Assembly (NCBI GenBank): GCA_029207755.1
Contig: JARCOQ010000017.1
Span: forward strand, 5,964,945 to 6,028,944
Source of the DNA: Chamaea fasciata
Taxonomy: Eukaryota; Chordata; Aves; Passeriformes; Sylviidae
Direction: 5' to 3'
Length of the DNA stretch: 64,000 bases
The translations under genes were made by a program, and so were the position numbers. How positions within the stretch are numbered: position 1 is the first letter of the stretch; each line of letters starts with the position of its first letter. The notes beneath the pieces are model-generated. The model saw only the letters and a list, made by a program, of their open reading frames with translations, was not told the origin of the DNA and ran no database searches. Below are positions 55,055 to 64,000 of this stretch, in pieces.

Positions 55055-57100
55055 TGTTTTACCCAGAAACCCAGGCGATTTTCCACTTGACCTATAAAAA
55101 AACAACCTGAAAACTCCTTAGCTACTCCTTGTCTCTCAGTGCTGTGAGGACACAGCCTCACAGGCTGCTCCAGCTCCACCTGGGACAAAACTTGCCACTT
55201 AACCCCCTGCCTGTTCCTTCTCTCCTGAACCCAGCAGGAGCCTCAGCTGCAGCCCTGGGTCCCCACTGCACTGCTGGGATGATGTTCTGGGCTCCTGGCT
55301 GATCCCAACACCCTGAGCCAGGGTTTGACTTCCTGCCAAGTGGCTTTGCTTTTTAAGAAGATGCTCCTTCTCTGTCTGCTGTGCAAACACCCTCGGAGCT
55401 TTCACTGGGAAAGGTCACGGGCCTTTTCTTCAGGAAAAACCCGCACTGGTTTCCTGAGGTATTTTGGCCATGAGATGTGATGGCTCAAGCTCAGGGCAAA
55501 GTCTCAGTGCTGCTAACCCTGTGAGGTATCATACAAGGATGGAAATTTACATCCTGCTACCAGAAACAGCAGGAAGAAATTAAAAAGTCTCAGATTGTAT
55601 AATCTGGAAAATATATCTATTTAGGTTTTGAACACAAATATGGCTTTTGTGGCTCTTCCCATGGTTTTAGTTTGGCAGTACTAAACACCTGTCTGCTGTT
55701 TATTATTATTTATATACTGATATTATATGATACAGTGTTTAATTCTACACATCTTTTCATATAATTCCTTTGACTTTGTAAATGCTGGGACAATGCTAGA
55801 ACTAAAGAATCCTAAACCCAATCTGCTCTGTGCTGAAACTATCAGAAGCGAGCAAAAAATTCCCTTCTGTGCCAGTGCTCAAGGTGGAGAAGATTCTGTG
55901 AGTAGAAAAACAATTAAACAATAAGTCTCCTTTTACCACAGTGGCTGCACTTTTAAATAAATATGAATGGTCGCAATAGCTCTTTAATTAGATTTATCTG
56001 AAAAAGTAGCTCAGTGAGCCATTACTCCCCATCCCCAAACGGAGGGGCTGGTTCTGCGAGGTGCCACGTCCTTGTCTCTCCCCAAGTCAGCCTCTCACGT
56101 GCTCACACCCGCTGCATTCATGAAATCTCATTTTTCTTCAGTAAGTGTTGTCAAGGAAACCTTCCTTGGGGCCTTGTGATCCACAGCTCCTTTCCCAGCA
56201 TCCCTCTCCCCCAGCACAGAGGTCAAGAGACTAATTGCACAGGAGGTCTCTGTTTGTCACTCGGTCTCCCAGGCATCTTTGGTCACTCTGGCCACTGCAC
56301 ACAATGTGCCCCATTCTCTGCTCCTCTGCTCTGTTTTCTCCCCAGAAGCTGCTGAGACCTCTTCTATTCACACCGACATTAGAGAGGCCTCCAACAGCAG
56401 GGCTGACACCTTGAAGTCATTTATATTTCACAAGAAAACTGGTCACTGTGCTGGCCCTGCCAAAGGGCCCCACAGGGCAGCAGGGGAAGTCCCAGTCATG
56501 GTCCCACATCAGGTCACTCCTTGCCGCAGGGCCTGGCTGCTCCTGGACATCACACCCCAGCAAACACAACTTTTAGGCTGCCTGGTGCCACATCCAAGGA
56601 TCAGGACTTCTCCCAGCCCAGAACCATCCTGTGCAGAGCCTGGGCAGTTGTAACACCCTCCCTGTGTTCATCACAGCTACTCTGCTGAAGCCTGGAGCAT
56701 CCTGCTGTTAAACATCCCAGTGCTGAGCCCTCACCTCCTCATTCCCCCTGGCCTGGCACCTCTGAGCTCTGAGTTCTCCCTCCCAGCATCACTTTGTGTG
56801 TGCGCAGCGATGCTCTCAGGAGTGCCACTGCTGTGACCTTGAGCCCTGAGCTTTCTGCTGCCAAAGACTCCCAGAAACATCTGAGCTGCAAAGACACGTC
56901 ATTATTCAGTCCCACATGTCCAAGTGCTGCTTAGCATTCCAGGGAAGGCACAATCCTGCTGAACAGAAGGGATGAGACTGGCACCGAGCAGTGCAGAAGG
57001 CTGTTTGTGTCTGGAGCTGAGGCTCTGGGACTGAGGTTTCCTAAGTACATCTTAGAACCACCAGCTCTGCTCAGCTGAAGACATGGGCCATGCACAACAA

Positions 57101-57385
57101 TTCACAGAATCATGGAATCCTTTAGGTTGGAAAAGCCTTCTAAGATCACTGAGTCTAGCTGTTCTTCAGCACTGCCAAGGCCACCACTAAACCATGTCCC
57201 CAAGTGTCACATTTGAACGTCTTTTAAATCCCCCCACAAACAGTGACTCCAACACTGCCCTGGGCAGCCTGTTCCCATGCTTGACACCCCTTCTGGTGAA
57301 GAAATTGTTCCTCATATCCACTCTAAACCTCCCCTGGAACAATTTGAGGCACACATCCAAGCAAATCTCTTAAGCCTTTTTACTC
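57101..57385 (-). mobile_element. CR1 LINE 3' tail
   Basis: TTCACAGAATCATGGAATCC begins the copy, followed by TTTAGGTTGGAAAAGCCTTC, ACTAAACCATGTCCCCAAGT and GCCCTGGGCAGCCTGTTCCC. It is a well-preserved inverted CR1 3' end. Confidence 0.93.
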
Positions 57386-57845
57386 CAAGTGTTGGATTGT
57401 GCCACAGAACTGGCTGAACATCAGGAGCTGGCAGTACCTTTTCCAGCAAGACACTACAGCCCATGGTCTCTGCCCCATGCCCCGGTGCTCTCTCCTGATC
57501 CACAACCTTCTCAGCAGCATGATCAGCAGGACAATGAATTAACTGAGCTTCTGAATGGTGCTCAGAATCCTGGGGAAAAGACTGCTTCCTAGGAGGAATG
57601 CTTCAGGAGAATTATTGCTCTGGATTGCCTGAACTTCTCCCAGATCAGGGTCAGTCACATTTCTGATGAGGCTTGTGCTCTGTACCCCTCACAGCCTATG
57701 GCCTGTTTGGTTTGATGGATCCCATCTCCCCTTGTGGCTCAGAGCCCAGGGATGCAGGCAGCACTGGATATGGGAGCTGCTGTGTTCCCTGTGCTCCTGC
57801 CTGTGCCTCCTGATGGCACCTCAGCTCTGCACTCTGCTCTGATTG

Positions 57846-57869
57846 CTGATTGCTGAGAGCAGCAATCAG
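57846..57869. repeat. Perfect hairpin, 10-bp arms
   Basis: CTGATTGCTG, loop AGAG, then CAGCAATCAG. The left arm is preceded by an overlapping tandem copy of TGATTGC. Confidence 0.9.
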
Positions 57870-58020
57870 GCTAAATTAATAGGCAGGTGCCTTTGTGATC
57901 CAGGCAGAAAAGCACTCTGACAGGAATGACAAACTTGTTTTGTTTGCAACCTACGTCGACTCTCCAACCTAAGTTTCCCAAACATAATTAAATTAATCTG
58001 TGGTGCCCACAATGTTCTCC

Positions 58021-58068
58021 CCTAACCCACCGCCCCCCGCTTCCCCCCCTCCCCCCCTGCCCCCCAAA
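58021..58068. repeat. C-rich tract with several C runs
   Basis: Five runs of five to seven C within about 45 bp, so the minus strand has the G-run layout of a possible G-quadruplex. Confidence 0.9.
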
Positions 58069-59944
58069 TGTTTTTCTCCTCCCTCAGTTTCATGGTTCAG
58101 CTTTGAGTCTCCAGCTTTGGGACAGAGGGAGGAGGCACTGGGGTGAAGGGGATGTGACTGCATTTACAACAGGCATGAAACCCAGAGAGTTCCTTCAACA
58201 AGTGCCTGACATTTTTGTCACCCAGATGGCCAGGCTCAGGATCCACACTCCTGGCTTCCCCTCACCTGCTGAAGAACTTGCTGAGGTATCTTATCCCACC
58301 TCATGCTGCTGAGCCTGGGCAAACATCCCAGCTGCTCCCCCAAACATCCTGGCATGTCTGACAGCTCCAGCTCTGGGGGAAACTTCTCCCACCAGGAGAA
58401 CAAATTTCCCCGTTGCAAGAAATAATATATCTGAAATGTGTGCCATTAACTCAGCAGCCATTTCCCTCTGGAGATCTGCTACCAGTTATGAACCCATCGA
58501 AACGCTCCAAAGGCTGTGAGGCAGAGCAGTGCTAGAGATCAGCAGGAATTTAATTTTCTAATAGAGAGATTTATTCCCTACCAACAGGGGTTTATATTTT
58601 GCGATCCCTGCCTCTGCTCAGCCATGAAGGCTATCTGAAGTTTGGGCTTGTTCCCATGAAAGGGATGCAGGAAAAAAAAGTGAAAATACTTGAAAATCAG
58701 CCAAGGGGTTGTTGTGTTCAGGGAATATAACCTACATCCTTTTGACCTGCTCTCCTGGGCATCACCTGCTTAGCTAACAGAGAAGGAAAACCATGGACAG
58801 GGCTGGCAGAGAAGGCACAAGGCTGCCCTGAAGCACTGCTTGGGCCAGCACTGCCCAGCCTGTCTTTCCTGATGCAGCCCTCCGGAGTCTCTGGGTGCGG
58901 GAGCAGCAGAGTGCGAAGAGCTCAGAGATCCCATGAACTCTCAAGCGTACAAGAAAGACTTTAAATTATTCAGGGGTCTGGCCAAAACTCTCAGTGTGTA
59001 TAAAGCCCATGAGACACCAGCTGGACTCACCCAGTTTAGAAAAAAAATTCTCTCTCTCTTTGCTATTTTATAGGCACTTACTGCAAACTGCAATTTTATT
59101 CCACTGCTGTTTACCCCAAAGCTGAATTGTGGCTGTAAATATACCACTGGAGTTTCCCCAAGGGAGCACTAACTCTTGCTTCAGGCTCGAAAAGCCAAGC
59201 TCAGTTTTCCCTCTGTCCTGTCCACACACAGCCTAAGAAAGACTTGCTGTGACCAAGTGACACTGAGACCACCCCCTGCTTTCGGCTTTATGAACAAAAA
59301 TGTTCACTGGTGTCCCCTGCCAGTCTTATTCATGGCTGGCACCTGCAGCACCTCCTCCTCAGGAAGGATCGGCTGTGGCCTGAGTGACAAAAATGCCTCT
59401 CTGAAGGCAAAACACCTGCAGAAAGCCACCTGAAGCCCTTTTTTCTCATCCAGCAAAACATGAGGGTGAGACTTTTTTGATGGGCATGGAGCACAGCCAG
59501 CAAAGCCCCACTCTCTGCACAGGTCTGTGTCACAGCAGCCCTCGCTCCACAGGATGCTCCAGCACATGGGGCAGATGTTCTCTGTGCTGCTGGACTTCTG
59601 TAGGAACCTCCCAGGGCCTTGTGAGCCACAAGTCCCTGCCCTGTCCCCATTCTGCACTCAGGGCTCCCACACACAGCTCAGTGCCCGCTCTCCCCCAGCT
59701 CCTGCCCGCACATGGCACTGGGAGCTCCGGCAGCTGATCCCCTTAATTAGGTCACAAATGCATCACGTGTAAAACACTTGCACCAGCCAGGTCCTCTGAA
59801 GGAAAAAAAAAAACAACCCACGCCAAGCCCTGCAACTGGGGTAAAAGCTCGGGAGAGGAAAAGGTGCCAAAGCTGAAATAACTCTTCAAAACTTTTGTCT
59901 GTAGGAGCCTTTGCTTCAGTTTCTGCTCGACAGCTGGGCCCCTG

Positions 59945-60250
59945 CTCCCTGACACTGGAGCTAAGTGGTAGCGTTGCTTTAATTTCCTCTTGCTTCTGCT
60001 GCAATGCCAGATTGCTTGGATATTCGTAAACAGAAGGAATTTAATGAAAATTATAATTAGAGCCCTGCGGTGCTCTTGCAGGTCGCCTTTACACCGGGCT
60101 GCCTATTTACATTACAAATCAGGCTGGTGTCACTGCAGAGTCTACAGCAAGGGAGGAGAATTCATTAAAAAGGGAAGCACAGGGTGGGTGAGAAATAGGG
60201 GGAGAGAGAGAAAATGATATTGTTATTATTAATAATCTAGGAAATTGGGA
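59945..60250. promoter_or_regulatory. Candidate conserved non-coding element
   Basis: A unique, repeat-free block with TTTAATTTCCTCTTGC, AATTATAATTAGAG and ATTTACATTACAAATCAG-type homeodomain and forkhead cores. It has no coding signal. Assignment as an enhancer is a guess from composition. Confidence 0.25.
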
Positions 60251-63200
60251 TCTGCCACGGTCTTGCTGCAGCTTTGCTCCTCGAAGGAAAGCTCATCCTA
60301 ATCAGCCTGAAGCAGGAGGGGACACAGCACCACCGCCCAGAGACTTCCATGGCAATTACTGTACAAATAACCCTTTTTTTCACAGAGCAAGGCTTTCTCA
60401 CCCCACCAGGACACAGAGAAGTGCTCTTAGCACCTAGCTGTCAATTTGGGGGTGTTAGGAAGAGACAACGTGAAGCCAAAAGGATACAGTTCCCATTATT
60501 TTGCAGCTTTCCCTTTGTCCCACCTGGCAGCAGCTCCTTATGATGCCTTTTACCCCCTGTAATGCCACGGGCAGCAGCTCCTGCTCCTTACATCAAGCCC
60601 TCAAGCACAGCTGGGGACTGTCTGTCTTCCCATCTATGCACTTAAAATTAGGAATAACAACCTCGTTTTATACAGAGAATTGCTGGAAACTTGGGTCCTG
60701 TTTGTTAAAAGCTGCTGTAACATTCCACACCAATAATCCTGCCCCAGCACTAGCAGCCTCTTCACTGCCATTGTGGGTTTTTGGACACCCACCTGCCCGT
60801 GGTGGCAGAAAGAGGAGCCTTGGGAGCTTCCCATAATGACAGCAGCACCAACCCTAACCCCTCACCTTTCCCTTCATGTCACATTCTCAACACAGAGAAC
60901 TCCCCCTGTTCCCATGCCTGCATCCCCCAGATGAGAAGCTGGAAGTATTTTAGGAGCTGGGCTGCAAACAGGCCAAGTGGTTTGTTTGCATTTCATCCAC
61001 ACTATCATCATATGATGTGACCCATACTGCGACAGCTGGGTTTTAATCATCACCAGTAACACTGATGTCTGTGCTTTGCCCAAAAAAACCCAACAAACCC
61101 AACAAAAACCAACCAAAACGCAAAAATGTGTTTATATCAGTTCAAAAAGAAAAAAAGACAAAATGAAAAATTATAGTTGAAAAAACATGTAGCTATTTTT
61201 CCAGCTGAAATATAGATATCAGTGAAGAAATACCCACCAACCCTCCCCTAATGAATGTACCAGCAAATTTCCAAGCCTGTCATCAGAGCATGAAATGAAA
61301 AAGAACTGGGAAGAAAATAGTATTTTGGACAAGAAAAACATTTAGCAGTTCAGCTTCTGGTTCCAGTAAAATGCTTCTGACAGGAAGAGTTTTAAATTGG
61401 AACAAACAGGAAAACAACGATTTTGTTCAAAACAGGGACTGTCAGAGGCTTTCTGGGTATTGCAGGAATTTTCCAATAACCACAATCCCCACAAAGAACT
61501 TCCCTCTAATAAGTGGATAGAAAATGAATCAATCACTATTGATTTTCATCATCTGATTGCTTCTCTGGAAGAAAATCAGTCCTACTTATGCAATTGATTA
61601 GTTACCTTAGCAATTAAAGGTAAAACCCCTGGCTTTCCCTGCCTCCCTCAAGGCATGTAAACTAGGGAAATTCCAGTTTTCCAGCCGTTTCAGGAGGCAG
61701 AGACAATTTTATGTGATCAAAGGTGAGTTCTGAGGTGTCACCCACATCTCAGGAGTCACCAGCACCCTCAGCATGGTCCCTCAGAGGTGAGGATGGCTGG
61801 GTACCTCCTGGGCTTCTTCCTCAGCTGTGCCTCCCGACGAGCAGTGCAGGCAGCAGAGCAGAACCCCAGCTCTGTTTCCCTCAAATAAAAACAAGGAAAC
61901 AGCAACACACAAAGTGCTCAAACAGATTAATCAAGCACATATCTAGAGAGGGAGGTGGCAAAAGGTTTAGGCACGATTTGAGGCTGAAGATGTGCCTCTC
62001 CCTTCCACGGGTGATGGAGTAATTTGGGAACCGCAATCCACTCTGGGCAGTCATGGAAGGGTGAGAGCACAGCTCTGCTGCAAAACACAGTCTGAGTGCT
62101 GGGAATCAGGGCTCCAGGGTGGATTTTCTGGGATTTACAGCGTGAGAGTGGCTGTGGGGGAAGTCACTGTGGTTTTCTCATGCCCACTGTCCCCTGCACC
62201 GCTGAGTTTCCTGCTGTACTTGAGAGGAGCTCAGCAAAACTAAAGATTCTCATCAGGGATTCATCAGCAATACAGAGTCATGCTGTAAGCCCACTGAGGT
62301 TTACCAAATTCTCCCAGTGGCACTGATAGCATTGACCACCTCACTTTTGGTGCTGCATGCCCTTTGTTTTTGCTCCTCAGCCCAAGTGGATGATGAAACG
62401 AGAGCCGTGACGTTCACTTTGATGGAGGCGAGCTGCTGCCTTTCCAACAGGGTAAATAGGGATTCAGTGCCTTTTAAAAAGCGTTATTTTTAAAGGAAAG
62501 CCCTTTTGAGTGAGGGCCAGAATGGGGTTATTTTCCACATGACCAAGCACCAAAAGGAAAGCAGCAGCCCAGTCCATGCTCTTATCGGCCTCCCTGAGTC
62601 ACCCACTGGATAGATTTGTCACAAGGTGAAATAAGAGCAAGTCCTCAATTTATTATCATTTTCTACTTGTTCTCCTTAATGCAGTTCCTGCCAGGATGAG
62701 TTTGCTGTGGGAAAGTGGAATGAAACCAGGCCTTTCAGTTTGCTGCTAAATGGGACTGAGGGGAGGAGGCTTCCAGGGGGGGAGGGAAAATCTTCCTCAT
62801 TAAAAAGGGAAAATGTGCAAGGCAGAGTTTTCATCGGATGCTGCCCAGCCTCCCAATTAGGGTGGCTGGGACAAACAGTGGTGTTATTATATGTAACTGT
62901 TTATCCAGTGTCACTCAGCCATTGTTTATTTTATGAGCATAATTTATCTCCTCTGTTGTGCTACCCAATTTGTTTGCATTTTCAGTCCACTCGAGTGTCT
63001 CTCTTTCATTGTATACATCTTTTGGCCTCCCACCAACTAACTCTCCAGGTTTCCAGGAGTGTCGCACAATGGCCAGGCCCCTCCTGCGCTTCATTTTTTG
63101 CATGACATTTTTATCCCCTTATTTCTGCTCTGCCCTTGCCCCTCCCCTGCTGCAGACTCGCAGCTCCTCAATGGCTCATGGTTTATTCAACAGCAAAGCT

Positions 63201-63563
63201 GAATTTCTCTTTTCCTTCTCTTTTTCCACTTTCCCCTCCTTTTGAAAATAGAGGCTGGTCAATAGATGCCACTCTGGCAGCTCTGGGGAACAAAGTTCAC
63301 TTGCAGCAAATCTTTGTGATCGTGTCTCCATAGGGCAAGAGTTTGGTGACCCTGCAGGGGCTGAGTCCCAACCAGCAGCTCACCCATGGGGCCCCCACAG
63401 ACTCTTGCATCTCCTTCAGCCATGGAAAGGGACAAAGACTTGTTCTCTATTAGCTGGTGACACCAAAGCTTTATCCACACCTCTCCTTGGAGGTGTGAGA
63501 TGATTCCTCATCCCTGGAACAAGGGCGTCTTTGGTTTGCTCCTACTCCAAACTTCCTGGCCAT

Positions 63564-63590
63564 CCCCCCCCCCCCCCCCCCCCCCCCCCC
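63564..63590. repeat. Poly-C homopolymer, 27 bases
   Basis: An uninterrupted run of 27 C. Such runs are rare and often miscounted in assemblies. Confidence 0.97.
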
Positions 63591-64000
63591 AAGTCCTCTG
63601 ATCTCGCTTGTGGGTTTGACTGCAAGGATTAGCTAAAATAGAAAAGTGCTAATCCACATTATGGAAATTCAAATCCTTGCTGTTACACTAGGTAACTTCA
63701 AGGAAATTTAATCTGGTAGGACTCGTAGGCGACTCCAGACAGTGACAACAATTTCTGTGCATGGCCACTTCCTCCAGCCTGGTGACACTGCAGCAGGAAG
63801 ATGCAGCATTTTCCTCCCGATTGTAGCAGGACCCTGTTTCTGATGGGCTCTGATGAGCTCTCAGCCCTGGCCTATTGCTGAACCTGGGGTTTGCTGCTTC
63901 ATTCGCACTGAGTGTGCCAGGATTGGGATTCTGGGATTTCTGATTGAAAATCTGGACAGTGTCTCAGCACCAAACCCTGGAGCTCCATCTGAAATACCCT

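Larger units (their letters stand above)
57386..64000 (-). other. NKAIN4: NKAIN4 intron 1, distal part
   Basis: No exon was recognised. It contains a 10-bp-stem hairpin (57846-57869), a C-rich tract (58021-58068), a possible conserved non-coding block (59945-60250) and a 27-base C run (63564-63590). Assignment to intron 1 rests on the missing first exon and assumes no unseen gene lies between. Confidence 0.55.

Overview
The window is vertebrate nuclear DNA and almost certainly from a bird, perhaps a songbird. It has GT-AG split genes, one strong CpG-island promoter, and many short CR1 LINE tails, which are the typical avian interspersed repeat. The gene order is YTHDF1 - BIRC7 - NKAIN4. From memory this matches the human 20q13.33 block and its counterpart on chicken chromosome 20. 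Genes were identified by translating exons and recognising the proteins; no search was run.

Layout. (1) Positions 1-6250: the 5' end of YTHDF1 on the minus strand. A CpG island (about 5450-6250) holds the promoter and start codon. Three small coding exons (5654-5680, 5221-5245, 3668-3747) give the first 44 residues. The large exon with the YTH domain lies off the left edge. (2) Positions 6250-15800: intergenic, with three or four CR1 fragments, a TTA microsatellite and a promoter-like block near 13.7 kb. (3) Positions 15800-22350: the complete BIRC7 (Livin) gene on the plus strand. Seven coding exons give 410 residues arranged BIR-BIR-UBA-RING, which is richer than the one-BIR, UBA-less human Livin. 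(4) Positions 22350-30587: intergenic between convergent genes, with one CR1. (5) Positions 30588-64000: NKAIN4 on the minus strand. Five coding exons (50735-50872, 50132-50212, 41562-41759, 33721-33781, 30588-30676) lie among large introns carrying CR1 tails and simple repeats. Its first exon lies beyond the right edge.

The three genes do not form a pathway. YTHDF1 reads N6-methyladenosine on mRNA, BIRC7 is an inhibitor-of-apoptosis ubiquitin ligase, and NKAIN4 is a small membrane protein that associates with the Na,K-ATPase beta subunit. They are neighbours through conserved synteny. No rRNA, tRNA, CRISPR array, bacterial operon or intact mobile element was seen. The most interesting signal is the domain and exon structure of BIRC7: the UBA domain sits in a single exon flanked by same-phase introns, so it can be lost without a frameshift.
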